A DNA stretch of 64,000 nucleotides from Bacillus sp. FJAT-22090 (lineage in GTDB: Bacteria; Bacillota; Bacilli; Bacillales_A; Planococcaceae). A program made the translations under genes and the position numbers. The stretch lies in contig NZ_CP012601.1 of the NCBI RefSeq assembly GCF_001278755.1, forward strand, positions 682,001 through 746,000. The letters run 5' to 3'. Under the pieces are notes generated by a model, which saw only the letters and a list, made by a program, of their open reading frames with translations, made no database searches and was not told the DNA's origin. Within the stretch, counting starts at the first letter, position 1. Each line of letters starts with the position of its first letter. This document shows positions 9,792 through 17,611 of this stretch, one piece after another.

Positions 9792-10220
9792 ATGAAAGAA
9801 AAGGGATTATCAGTTAGTACTAGTTTTGTAGCTGCATTAATTTGCACTTTATTGCTTAAAGTGATCGATTTGTTTCATTGGATCAAGTGGAGTCCAATTG
9901 GTTATGCAGAAAAATTACAAATGTTCGAATCAGTCCGTGCTCTAGGGAAATGGGTCATTCTTTTTATTGTAGTATGGTTTATTTGTTTTGTATTTTATTA
10001 TATAAGTCTGATTTTTATTAAAATTCCTACCTCTATTACTAGCTTGGCACTTGGAATCATTCTTGCAATTATTATGGAATGGATATTTTTAGATAAGGAT
10101 ACGCTTGCGAAAACAATTAAACATTTGTCGATTCCATTTATTTGTATCGTTGTAATGTTAGTAAGGTTTATGATGGAATCTGCTATTTTTCATGCACAGG
10201 ATAATCCTCTTAGTAAATGA
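9792..10220 (+). CDS. yqhR: Conserved membrane protein YqhR
   Basis: 142-residue integral membrane protein with about four hydrophobic helices (roughly residues 9-30, 52-76, 82-100 and 112-135). No enzymatic motif is visible. Its place just before the M24 peptidase and efp matches yqhR of B. subtilis, the basis for the name. The ATG at 9792 is preferred because AAGGAG lies 8 bases upstream; an ATG at 9786 is too close to it. Function unknown. Confidence 0.75.
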   Translation: MKEKGLSVSTSFVAALICTLLLKVIDLFHWIKWSPIGYAEKLQMFESVRALGKWVILFIVVWFICFVFYYISLIFIKIPTSITSLALGIILAIIMEWIFLDKDTLAKTIKHLSIPFICIVVMLVRFMMESAIFHAQDNPLSK

Positions 10221-10293
10221 AAAATTTACCCGCGTCTCTTCCTATGATAAAATAAAGTGAAGATATAAATAGAAAATGAGATGGGGTATAATG

Positions 10294-11355
10294 ATGAAAC
10301 TTGAGAAGTTACGTGCTGCTTTAGAAGAACAAGGTGTGGATGCTTTACTGATTACAAACGGTTATAGTAGACGTTATATGACTGGTTTTACTGGTACAGC
10401 TGGTGTAGCAATTGTGTCCAAAAACGATGCAGTATTCATTACAGATTTTCGTTACACAGAGCAAGCAGCTAGTCAGATAAAGGACTACCGTATTGTACAG
10501 CATACAAAAACTTTAATAGAAGAAATTGCTAACCAAGTGACAGAAATGGGCATTAATTCTATTGGATTTGAAAAAGACGATTTAACGTATAGTGGCTATG
10601 AATTGTATAAACAAGCTATCCAAGCAGATTTAGTGCCACTGTCAGGACTAGTGGAAAAAATTCGCTTGATTAAGACCGAGGAAGAGATTAGTATTATAAA
10701 GTCGGCTTGTCGTATTGCGGATGAGGCTTTTAACCATATTGTTACATACATAAAACCGGGGATGACAGAGCTTGAAGTGTCAAATGAGCTTGAATTCTTC
10801 ATGAGAAAACTTGGTGCCTCGTCTTCATCTTTTGATACGATCGTTGCTTCTGGTGTAAGATCTGCACTACCTCATGGCGTTGCAACTAGCAAAGTCATTG
10901 AAGTAGGGGACTTTGTAACACTTGACTTCGGTGCACTTTATAATGGGTATATTTCAGATACAACTCGAACAATTGCTGTTGGGGAACCGAGTGACCAATT
11001 AAAAGAGATTTATCAAGTAGTTTTAGATGCACAATTACTTTCATTGGAAAAAATAAAACCAGGAATGACAGGTAAAGAAGCAGACGCAATTGCACGAGAC
11101 TATATTGCTTCAAAAGGATATGGGGAAGCATTTGGTCACTCTTTAGGTCACGGAATTGGACTTGAAGTACATGAAGGTCCAGGGCTTTCTTTCCGATCTG
11201 ATATTACACTAGAACCAGGGATGATTATTACAATTGAGCCGGGAATTTACTTACCGAATATCGGTGGAGTTCGTATAGAGGACGATGCAATTGTAACTGA
11301 AAATGGTCTAGAAAAACTTACGCATTCGACAAAAGAATTACTCATTTTATCTTAA
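10294..11355 (+). CDS. M24B family Xaa-Pro peptidase (YqhT)
   Basis: 353-residue creatinase/prolidase-fold aminopeptidase that removes N-terminal residues before proline or acts as a dipeptidase. The N-terminal domain spans residues 1-125. The catalytic pita-bread domain supplies the metal ligands: two Asp in [18 protein letters not shown], His in [16 protein letters not shown], and two Glu in TIEPGIY and GGVRIEDD. The frame opens at 10276, but ATG 10294 follows GGGG by 7 bases and gives exactly the length known for YqhT. Located 17 bases before efp, with which it is probably co-transcribed, as in many Firmicutes. It may help recycle proline peptides, but a link to EF-P is only positional. 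Confidence 0.93.
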   Translation: MKLEKLRAALEEQGVDALLITNGYSRRYMTGFTGTAGVAIVSKNDAVFITDFRYTEQAASQIKDYRIVQHTKTLIEEIANQVTEMGINSIGFEKDDLTYSGYELYKQAIQADLVPLSGLVEKIRLIKTEEEISIIKSACRIADEAFNHIVTYIKPGMTELEVSNELEFFMRKLGASSSSFDTIVASGVRSALPHGVATSKVIEVGDFVTLDFGALYNGYISDTTRTIAVGEPSDQLKEIYQVVLDAQLLSLEKIKPGMTGKEADAIARDYIASKGYGEAFGHSLGHGIGLEVHEGPGLSFRSDITLEPGMIITIEPGIYLPNIGGVRIEDDAIVTENGLEKLTHSTKELLILS

Positions 11356-11372
11356 TATTTGGAGGAAAAATA

Positions 11373-11930
11373 ATGATTTCTGTAAATGATTTTAAAACAG
11401 GTTTAACAATAGTAGTAGATGGAGTACTTTATCGTGTACTGGATTTCCAACACGTTAAACCAGGTAAAGGAGCAGCGTTTGTTCGCTCTAAACTTAGAAA
11501 CCTTAGAAATGGTTCAGTAAATGAGAAAACTTTCCGTGCTGGTGAAAAAGTAGAGAAAGCTCAAATTGATAACAGAAAAATGCAATATCTATATGCAAGT
11601 GGAGATCAACACATTTTCATGGATACAGATTCTTATGAGCAACTTGAATTAAACGAAACACAAATCGAATACGAATTAAAATACTTACGTGAAAACATGG
11701 AAATTCATGTTATTCAGTACCAAGGAGAAACACTTGGAGTGGAATTACCAAAATCAGTTGAACTGGAAGTGACTGAAACTGAACCTGGTATTAAAGGGGA
11801 TACTTCTGGCGGTGGTTCTAAAACTGCAACTCTTGAAACTGGTTTAGTCGTAACTGTTCCACTTTTCATCAATGTTGGAGATCGACTAATTATCAACACA
11901 GATGAAGGATCATACGTATCAAGAGCTTAA
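11373..11930 (+). CDS. efp: Translation elongation factor P
   Basis: 185 residues, the standard length. Three beta-barrel domains: a KOW-like N-terminal domain with the modifiable loop [15 protein letters not shown], whose tip lysine is K32, and two OB domains ending in [35 protein letters not shown] relieves ribosome stalling at consecutive prolines. GGAGG lies 7 bases before the ATG. In B. subtilis the spoIIIA operon follows; here a terminator and a dispersed repeat lie between. Confidence 0.98.
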   Translation: MISVNDFKTGLTIVVDGVLYRVLDFQHVKPGKGAAFVRSKLRNLRNGSVNEKTFRAGEKVEKAQIDNRKMQYLYASGDQHIFMDTDSYEQLELNETQIEYELKYLRENMEIHVIQYQGETLGVELPKSVELEVTETEPGIKGDTSGGGSKTATLETGLVVTVPLFINVGDRLIINTDEGSYVSRA

Positions 11931-12002
11931 TTTAAAAATAGTTATATAGTTTAATTTCATTAAAGAGTCATGCAAAAATGTGACTCCTTATTAAGAAATA
12001 GA

Positions 12003-12038
12003 GGCAGTTGGAATGATTTCATTCTAACTGCCTTTTTT
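12003..12038 (+). terminator. Terminator downstream of efp
   Basis: GGCAGTTGGAATGA (12003-12016) pairs with TCATTCTAACTGCC (12019-12032), followed by TTTTTT. A weaker GAGTCA/TGACTC hairpin precedes it at 11967-11988. Confidence 0.92.
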
Positions 12039-12132
12039 GCTGTATCATATAATTATATCTTAATGAATAAATTTCATAATTGCTTCTTGTAACTAAAAAC
12101 ACGAATATTCACTTATATAGAGTTCTATTACG

Positions 12133-12256
12133 TTGATTGGAGCGGAAGGCGGCGACTCCTGCGGGATTAGCTTGAGCTGAAGACCCCGCAGGAGCGATAG
12201 CTCCGAGGAGGCTGAAGCCAAGCCCGCGGAAAGCGTCCGCCTGGAACGAAAATCAA
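12133..12256. repeat. GC-rich dispersed repeat, copy 2
   Basis: Begins GATTGGAGCGGAAGGCGGCG, continues GACTCCTGCGGGATTAGC, GAAGACCCCGCAGGAGCG and CCGAGGAGGCTGAAGCC, and ends CCCGCGGAAAGCGTCCGCC then GAACGAAAATCA. CTCCTGCGGG pairs with CCCCGCAGGAG and GGCGG with the terminal CCGCC, so the element can fold on itself. It is the least damaged of three copies in the window. It lies exactly in the efp-spoIIIAC interval where spoIIIAA and spoIIIAB would be expected. The remaining parts of 12039-12310 show no gene. Confidence 0.85.
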
Positions 12257-12310
12257 TAGTTTCAATTTTTAATGCAAAAGAAACAATAAACTTCAGGTTT
12301 ATCTAAAGAT

Positions 12311-12341
12311 AAAAGAGTCACGCAAAATGCGTGACTCTTTT
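12311..12341 (+). terminator. Terminator directly upstream of the spoIIIA promoter
   Basis: AAAGAGTCACGCA and TGCGTGACTCTTT form a perfect stem followed by T residues. It insulates the sporulation operon from the repeat and efp side. Confidence 0.85.
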
Positions 12342-12370
12342 TCATATTTGAAGAACTTGTATCATATGCT
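12342..12370 (+). promoter_or_regulatory. Predicted sigma-E promoter of the spoIIIA operon
   Basis: TCATATT (12342-12348) fits the sigma-E -35 consensus KMATATT at every position. It is followed by a 14-base spacer and CATATGCT (12363-12370), which keeps the CATA and final T of the sigma-E -10 element. This is the mother-cell promoter expected for spoIIIA, but it stands only about 25 bases before spoIIIAC rather than before spoIIIAA. Confidence 0.75.
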
Positions 12371-12394
12371 GAAGATATGGAAGGGGGAGGCATT

Positions 12395-12604
12395 GTGGAA
12401 CTTCACGATGTACTTCGAGTTGCTGGTATAGGGTTATTAATTGCTATACTTCATTTGTTTTTTGAATCAACCGGAAAAAAAGAGTTTGCCTTTTTTTTAT
12501 TTTTTGTAGGATATATTTATATGACCATTGAGCTGCTTCGTTTACTGAGGGTGTTTTTTTATGAAATATCCACATTCCTTGAATGGCTTATTATGTCGAG
12601 TTAG
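12395..12604 (+). CDS. spoIIIAC: Stage III sporulation protein AC
   Basis: 69-residue protein with two membrane helices (about residues 5-23 and 30-52) separated by a short polar loop, as in SpoIIIAC (68 residues in B. subtilis). The sequence ELHDVLRVAGIGLLIAILH with GKKEFAFFLFFVGYIYM aligns well with the family. It is part of the A-Q feeding-tube complex in the outer forespore membrane. The frame opens at an ATG at 12377, but the GTG at 12395 has GGGGGAGG 4 bases upstream. It is the first gene of the operon here. Confidence 0.86.
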   Translation: MELHDVLRVAGIGLLIAILHLFFESTGKKEFAFFLFFVGYIYMTIELLRLLRVFFYEISTFLEWLIMSS

Positions 12605-12607
12605 CAA

Positions 12608-12991
12608 ATGATAGTATACATAACGATTATAATCGCATTCATTTTGCTGCAATTTATTGATGAAACTTATCCACGACTTCACTCTATTATTTATACAATT
12701 TTTATATTTTTATTCTTAACATACTTATTAATGACTTATATTATCCCTAATACAAATCAATTTATCTCCGTTATACCAACTAATCTCTTACCAGTATTTA
12801 AGCTACTTATGTTCTCTGTCATTCTTTTAATAGTTTCTCAAATAATTGAGGAACTTTTGACGGATTATGAGTATACAAGCCTTGCAACTATACTAACTTT
12901 TACAACAAAAGCAATATTGCTACTTGCCTGGCTCGATCATATGAAACAATTTTACTCTAAATTCTTTTCCATAATGGGACTACTTTCTTGA
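12608..12991 (+). CDS. spoIIIAD: Stage III sporulation protein AD
   Basis: 127-residue membrane protein with about four hydrophobic segments, close to the 133 residues of B. subtilis SpoIIIAD. The conserved central stretch LLPVFKLLMFSVILLIVSQIIEE agrees with the family. It starts 3 bases after spoIIIAC with a poor ribosome-binding site, so translation is probably coupled. It is a membrane component of the SpoIIIA channel complex made in the mother cell. Confidence 0.8.
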   Translation: MIVYITIIIAFILLQFIDETYPRLHSIIYTIFIFLFLTYLLMTYIIPNTNQFISVIPTNLLPVFKLLMFSVILLIVSQIIEELLTDYEYTSLATILTFTTKAILLLAWLDHMKQFYSKFFSIMGLLS

Positions 12992-13005
12992 AGGAATGAA
13001 TCAAA

Positions 13006-13917
13006 ATGGATGAAATGCTCACGAATTTGCTACTCCCAGTAAAAGAAGTCATTCAAACATTTACGTATATCCTGCTATTTGGTTTTATTTTTCTTTGCTT
13101 AGAATGGTTCATTCCTAAGAGCAAAAGATTGTTAAAGTTATTATTTATTTATCTTATTTGCTTCTTATGTTTAGAACCTGCTTATCGAACGCTAGAAATG
13201 ATTCAAACCCTTACTAGCCAGTTAGTTACAGTCTTTTTAGGAATGTATCCAGTACTGACCGCAGGTATTGCTGTTTCTGGTGGAGCGTTGCTAGTAACTT
13301 TATGGAATCCAGCGGTAGTATTCTTTTCAACGTTTACAGCATTTATGGCAGAGAAAGTATTGATACCATCAATTATGGCTGCATTTCTTCTAGATTTGAT
13401 CAGTCGAATACATCCAGCGACCTCTTTTTCGAAACTGTCAGATCTTATTAGGATGACATTAATTGGTATTACGTCAGTAATCCTTGTATTATACAGCTTC
13501 TTCATAACAGTCAATGGTGTGATTACATGGACGGTAGGAGGAGCGGTTAATGAATCTGTTAAACGATTAATACAAAACTCTATCCCATTTGTAGGGTCAT
13601 TATTAACCGAAAGTATTAGCACGATGAAAACATATTCTTCATCAGCCTCGGTTATAACTGGAAATTCATTACTAATCTCCGTATTAGTGTTAGTTTCGAT
13701 TCCAACGATTCAAACAATATTAATTGCTTTTTTATATAGACTATTAGCTGCAATTTTGGAACCGTTTTTAGATTCAGGGATAAGTGGGCTTCTAGATGAT
13801 ATTGGAAGAACACTTTTTGTACTATCTATTATTTCGGTATTGATTGCTTTTGCGTTCTTTTTCACGATTATATTAACGATGCTCTTTGCAAAACTATTAG
13901 TTAGTGGGAAAGGATAA
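13006..13917 (+). CDS. spoIIIAE: Stage III sporulation protein AE, short N terminus
   Basis: 303-residue polytopic membrane protein with about eight hydrophobic segments and the family pattern VFLGMYPVLTAGIAVSGGA, then RLLAAILEPFLDSGISGLLDDIGRTL. B. subtilis SpoIIIAE has about 399 residues. The missing part is the N-terminal signal peptide and extracytoplasmic segment, and here the protein starts right at the membrane domain. AAGGAATG lies 8 bases before the ATG and the upstream intergenic space is only 14 bases, so a longer start is not available. It is a channel-like core component of the SpoIIIA complex. Confidence 0.83.
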   Translation: MDEMLTNLLLPVKEVIQTFTYILLFGFIFLCLEWFIPKSKRLLKLLFIYLICFLCLEPAYRTLEMIQTLTSQLVTVFLGMYPVLTAGIAVSGGALLVTLWNPAVVFFSTFTAFMAEKVLIPSIMAAFLLDLISRIHPATSFSKLSDLIRMTLIGITSVILVLYSFFITVNGVITWTVGGAVNESVKRLIQNSIPFVGSLLTESISTMKTYSSSASVITGNSLLISVLVLVSIPTIQTILIAFLYRLLAAILEPFLDSGISGLLDDIGRTLFVLSIISVLIAFAFFFTIILTMLFAKLLVSGKG

Positions 13918-13922
13918 CTCTC

Positions 13923-14072
13923 ATCATTCAAACAATTTTATTTGGCATATTAATCATTGTCGTAATTGGGGAGCTTATTTCAATTCTATTAGAACATGTA
14001 GATAAAGAGAAATCGAGCTTTATAGTAAAAATTGCGATAATATTTTGGATTCTGTCTAATCTCTTCATATAA
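13923..14072 (+). CDS. spoIIIAF: Minimal SpoIIIAF-like membrane protein with no standard start codon
   Basis: An open frame of 49 codons lies between spoIIIAE and spoIIIAG. It encodes two hydrophobic helices (about residues 2-19 and 33-48) around a polar turn ELISILLEHVDKEKSS, the layout of the N-terminal membrane part of SpoIIIAF. B. subtilis SpoIIIAF continues for about 150 more residues that are absent here. There is no ATG, GTG or TTG in the frame. GGGAAAGGA ends 8 bases before an ATC codon (13923), followed by ATT, so a rare initiation codon or a decayed gene are the options. Assignment rests mainly on position and hydropathy. Confidence 0.45.
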   Translation: MIQTILFGILIIVVIGELISILLEHVDKEKSSFIVKIAIIFWILSNLFI

Positions 14073-14127
14073 ATAGTTTTTGATGCATAAAGTATTATAT
14101 CCATAATGAAAAGAAGGGTGAAGCACT

Positions 14128-14550
14128 ATCACACTTAAACAAAAACCCACTTTTCGTTTTGTTGTTATAGGAGGAGCAGTACTTTTCATAAGTCTACTTT
14201 TTTCAGGTCTTCTCAATATGGATAATGTTGGTAAAACAGAAACGAATGTAGAAGAACTTCAAACACCAGATGAGTTAGCTTCTGTTCTTGAAAGAATTAG
14301 AGGCGTTGGTCGAGTAGCTGTTTATTATCATTATTCAAATGGATCTGAGGAAGCTACGGAGAGTGATGTATCATTTTTCCAATGGACAAGTGACAGCAAA
14401 AGGGACAAGGAGGAGCTAATTGGAGTATTAGTTGTGGCGGAAGGAGCGAGCGATAAACGCATTCAAAACAAGCTTGTAATAACACTTTCATCTGTTTTAC
14501 AAATATCCCCACATAGAATTGTGATTGAAGAAATGGAATTGGAGGAATAA
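14128..14550 (+). CDS. spoIIIAG: Stage III sporulation protein AG, shortened, apparent ATC start
   Basis: Up to 140 residues (229 in B. subtilis): a membrane helix (about residues 10-30, FVVIGGAVLFISLLFSGLL) followed by the extracellular ring-building domain with LERIRGVGRVAVYYHYSNG and GVLVVAEGA. SpoIIIAG forms a large oligomeric ring in the intermembrane space. The only ATG (14218) lies after the helix and lacks a ribosome-binding site. GAAGGGTGA ends 6 bases before an ATC (14128) that would include the helix. An ATG at 14106 is in another frame and would need a frameshift. The long linker of the family is missing. Confidence 0.78.
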   Translation: MTLKQKPTFRFVVIGGAVLFISLLFSGLLNMDNVGKTETNVEELQTPDELASVLERIRGVGRVAVYYHYSNGSEEATESDVSFFQWTSDSKRDKEELIGVLVVAEGASDKRIQNKLVITLSSVLQISPHRIVIEEMELEE

Positions 14551-14554
14551 TAAC

Positions 14555-15088
14555 ATGAATGTAAAAAAGAGATCTATTTGGTTTTTAACTTTAATTAGTT
14601 TAGTAGCTGTTATTACTGTTTTTTATGTAACAGATCGACCATCGCCTTTCGATGGAATAGCATTATTCTCAAATGATACAATTGAAGATGTAGACCTAGT
14701 TGAAACCTCTTCCACAAACGAACAGTCATTTACTTCAAGTAGCAATGCCTTTGAAGAAATGAGAATGGAAGTTCAAGGGAAAAGAAGTCAACTTCGTGAG
14801 CAATTAACGACTAAAGTAGGTAGTAACGATTTCACTGCAGAAGAAAAAGATGAAGCATATAACCAAATTGAAGAATTAGTGAAAATAGATTCAACAGAGG
14901 CAATGCTGGAGCTAATTATCAAATCATTAGGTTATGATGATGCGCTAGTAAGAATTGAAAATGAATCTGTATTAATAGATGTTGTGTCAAATGAGCAGTC
15001 CTCTCAAAAAGCGGATGAGATCATTTATGCTGTAAAAAGAGAGTGGCCACAAGCTTATAAGGTAGAAGTTAAGTTTGACGGTCAATAA
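14555..15088 (+). CDS. spoIIIAH: Stage III sporulation protein AH
   Basis: 177 residues (218 in B. subtilis). One N-terminal membrane helix (about residues 7-24), a low-complexity Ser/Thr/Glu linker, and a C-terminal YscJ/FliF-type domain with FTAEEKDEAYNQIEELVKIDSTEAMLE. In the family it spans the septal space and binds forespore SpoIIQ. The in-frame ATG at 14525 overlaps spoIIIAG without a good site; ATG 14555 has GGAGG 9 bases away and is chosen. It is the last gene of the operon, followed by a terminator. Confidence 0.88.
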   Translation: MNVKKRSIWFLTLISLVAVITVFYVTDRPSPFDGIALFSNDTIEDVDLVETSSTNEQSFTSSSNAFEEMRMEVQGKRSQLREQLTTKVGSNDFTAEEKDEAYNQIEELVKIDSTEAMLELIIKSLGYDDALVRIENESVLIDVVSNEQSSQKADEIIYAVKREWPQAYKVEVKFDGQ

Positions 15089-15108
15089 CATATATTATAG
15101 GTTCTGTC

Positions 15109-15139
15109 AAAAAAAGTGCCATACTGGCGCTTTTTTTTA
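15109..15139 (+). terminator. Terminator of the spoIIIA operon
   Basis: AAAAAAAGTGCCA and TGGCGCTTTTTTTT around a three-base loop, 20 bases after the spoIIIAH stop. Confidence 0.88.
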
Positions 15140-15241
15140 TTATTTCCGAAGTTTTATCCTCTAGCTATTTAAAATTATCATAAAAACGTCTAAAATGAGA
15201 AGAGTAAGTATAATTATGTATACAAAAGGGAGACAGGTAAA

Positions 15242-15739
15242 ATGAAAATCCAAGAAATTAGAGAAATTATTAAATTAATTGATCAGTCCACACTAGATGA
15301 ATTTTTATATGAATCAGAAGGAACTAAAATCAAATTAAAAAAGAATGATAAAGGTTCTGTAACTTCTACTGGATTCGCATTAGAAAGTTCTGTTGTTTCA
15401 GAACAACCTATAGTAGTGGAAGAAAAACAAGTACAGGTAAGTGAAACTCCTAAAGAAAAAGTGGAGGAAAAAGTGGAAGAAGTTGTAGAAGAAACTTCAT
15501 TACATAAAATCACATCACCTATGGTAGGTACTTTCTATCAATCATCATCTCCTGATGCTGATGCATACGTTCAAGTTGGGACGAAGATTTCGACTGATTC
15601 TGTTGTGTGCATTGTAGAAGCAATGAAGTTATTCAATGAAATTGAAGCAGAAGTAAATGGAGAAGTGGTTGAGATCCTTGTAAAAGATGGACAATTAGTA
15701 GAATATGGTCAGCCTTTGTTCCTTGTAAAAGAAGTTTAA
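15242..15739 (+). CDS. accB: Acetyl-CoA carboxylase biotin carboxyl carrier protein
   Basis: 165 residues. The C-terminal biotinyl domain (about 86-165) has the biotinylation motif EAMKLFNEI with K129 as attachment site. The N-terminal helix region is followed by a Glu/Val-rich flexible linker (about 45-85). It carries the carboxyl group between AccC and the carboxyltransferase in the first step of fatty acid synthesis. GGGAG lies upstream of the ATG. accC follows 82 bases later. Confidence 0.97.
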   Translation: MKIQEIREIIKLIDQSTLDEFLYESEGTKIKLKKNDKGSVTSTGFALESSVVSEQPIVVEEKQVQVSETPKEKVEEKVEEVVEETSLHKITSPMVGTFYQSSSPDADAYVQVGTKISTDSVVCIVEAMKLFNEIEAEVNGEVVEILVKDGQLVEYGQPLFLVKEV

Positions 15740-15821
15740 AAAGCAGACGCTATCTTCAACAAGGTAGATTCGGTTTAATGAAAAAATTTGCTTTTTAATT
15801 ACGGAGGAAGGGGCAAGATTG

Positions 15822-17171
15822 ATGAAAAAAGTATTAATAGCCAATCGTGGAGAAATTGCGGTTCGTATCATTCGAGCTTGCAAAGAAATGGATATAGAGA
15901 CAGTTGCAGTATATTCAGAAGCAGATCGCGACGCGTTACATGTTCAGATAGCGGATGAAGCTTATTGTATCGGTCCGAGATTATCGAAGGATTCTTATTT
16001 AAATTTTTCTAATATTATTAGTGTTGCTAAACTAACTGGTTGTGATGGAATTCATCCTGGGTACGGATTTTTGGCAGAAAATGCAAGCTTTGCAGAGTTA
16101 TGTGAAGAATGTGCTATCACATTTATCGGACCATCCTCATCTGCCATCTCAAGTATGGGTACTAAGGACGTTGCAAGAGAAACAATGAGAAAAGCTGGAG
16201 TACCAGTAGTACCAGGTTCTGTTGGAATTGTCGCAGATGAAGAAGAGGGTTTGAAAATTGCTAATGAGATTGGTTTTCCAGTAATCATTAAAGCAACTGC
16301 TGGAGGCGGCGGTAAAGGAATTCGTGTTGCTAGGGATGAAGAAGAACTAGTAAAAGGAATTAAAATTACTCAAAAAGAAGCCGCTGCTGCATTTGGTAAT
16401 CCAGGAGTTTACTTAGAGAAATTTATAGAAGAATTTAGACATGTTGAAATCCAAGTATTGGCAGATGGACAAGGAAATGCTATACACTTAGGTGAGCGTG
16501 ATTGTTCTATTCAACGTAGAATGCAGAAGCTCGTGGAAGAAGCACCGTCTCCAGCATTATCTGAAGAAATTCGTTCTGCAATGGGAGAGGCAGCTGTAAA
16601 AGCTGCGCTTGCTGTAGACTATAAGAGTGCTGGAACAGTAGAATTTATATTTGATCATATCAATCAAAAATTTTACTTTATGGAAATGAATACGCGTATT
16701 CAAGTAGAGCATCCAGTTACTGAAATGGTTACTGGTATTGATTTGATTCAACAACAGTTAAAAATTGCTTCTGGAGAAAAATTAGCTTTTGAACAAAAAG
16801 ATATTCAAATTAAGGGATGGGCAATCGAATGTCGTATCAATGCAGAAAATCCAGCTAAAAATTTCATGCCATCTCCAGGGAAAATTGACATGTATCTTGC
16901 TCCAGGTGGGTATGGTGTTCGTGTTGATTCTGCAATGTATCCAGGTTATAGTATTCCACCATTTTATGATTCGATGGTAGCTAAACTAATTACGTTTGGA
17001 GATACTCGTGAAGAAGCAATTGCAAAAATGAAACGCGCATTAGGTGAATTTGTCATAGATGGTGTGGAAACGACTATTTTATTCCACGAAAAATTGATGA
17101 ATCACGAAGTGTTTGTTTCTGGAGATTTTGACACAAAATTTTTAGAGAAGTACGATGTAATCAATTCATAA
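15822..17171 (+). CDS. accC: Acetyl-CoA carboxylase biotin carboxylase subunit
   Basis: 449 residues, the usual length. It carboxylates biotin on AccB with ATP and bicarbonate. ATP-grasp features visible: KATAGGGGKGIRVA (glycine-rich loop), EKFIEEFRHVEIQVL, GERDCSIQRRMQKLVEEAPS, and the active-site segment YFMEMNTRIQVEHPVTEMVTG. The ATG at 15822 is preferred over the TTG just before it, with AAGGGG 8 bases upstream. The accB-accC-yqhY-nusB order is as in B. subtilis. Confidence 0.97.
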   Translation: MKKVLIANRGEIAVRIIRACKEMDIETVAVYSEADRDALHVQIADEAYCIGPRLSKDSYLNFSNIISVAKLTGCDGIHPGYGFLAENASFAELCEECAITFIGPSSSAISSMGTKDVARETMRKAGVPVVPGSVGIVADEEEGLKIANEIGFPVIIKATAGGGGKGIRVARDEEELVKGIKITQKEAAAAFGNPGVYLEKFIEEFRHVEIQVLADGQGNAIHLGERDCSIQRRMQKLVEEAPSPALSEEIRSAMGEAAVKAALAVDYKSAGTVEFIFDHINQKFYFMEMNTRIQVEHPVTEMVTGIDLIQQQLKIASGEKLAFEQKDIQIKGWAIECRINAENPAKNFMPSPGKIDMYLAPGGYGVRVDSAMYPGYSIPPFYDSMVAKLITFGDTREEAIAKMKRALGEFVIDGVETTILFHEKLMNHEVFVSGDFDTKFLEKYDVINS

Positions 17172-17185
17172 AAGGAGTGAAAAAA

Positions 17186-17578
17186 ATGTCAGAAACAAAC
17201 GAACAAAAATTTGTTCAAATGACTCCTGAAGGAAAAGATGACTTAGGGACAATTGAAATTGCACCTGAAGTTATTACTGTAATCGCAGGCATTGCAACAA
17301 ATGAAGTAGATGGTATCGCTGGAACACGCGGAAACCTTGCTTCGGGAGTTGTAGAGCGTCTGGGTAAAAAAGTGCATGGCAAAGGTATTAAGACAGAAAT
17401 AACAGCTGATGGTTTGTTTATCGATGTATATTGCCTTGTAAAATACGGTGCTTCCGTTCCCACGGTTGCTAGAGAAGTGCAATCTCAAATCCGACAAGCA
17501 ATTGAAAATATGACTAGTTTAGTGCCAAAAGAAGTGAATGTTCATATTACAGGTGTACAATTCGATTCAGCCGAATAA
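17186..17578 (+). CDS. yqhY: Asp23/Gls24 family protein YqhY
   Basis: 130-residue Asp23/Gls24 domain protein with the family pattern GTIEIAPEVITVIAGIATNEVDGIAG, GKGIKTEI, GLFIDVYCLVKYGASVP and VNVHITGVQF. In B. subtilis, YqhY follows accBC and its loss disturbs acetyl-CoA carboxylase activity, so a modulating role on fatty acid synthesis is known for the family, though the mechanism is unclear. AAAGGAGTG precedes the ATG by 7 bases. It starts 14 bases after accC and is surely co-transcribed with it. Confidence 0.93.
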   Translation: MSETNEQKFVQMTPEGKDDLGTIEIAPEVITVIAGIATNEVDGIAGTRGNLASGVVERLGKKVHGKGIKTEITADGLFIDVYCLVKYGASVPTVAREVQSQIRQAIENMTSLVPKEVNVHITGVQFDSAE

Positions 17579-17582
17579 ATAG

Positions 17583-17611
17583 AAAGAGTCATCCATGGAT
17601 GGCTCTTTTTA
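17583..17611 (+). terminator. Terminator after yqhY
   Basis: AAGAGTCATCC and GGATGGCTCTT with a short loop, followed by a T run. Confidence 0.85.

Noticed and set aside
13203-13622. 139-codon minus-strand ORF inside spoIIIAE
   Set aside because: Shadow of the spoIIIAE frame; no ribosome-binding site and no recognisable domain.
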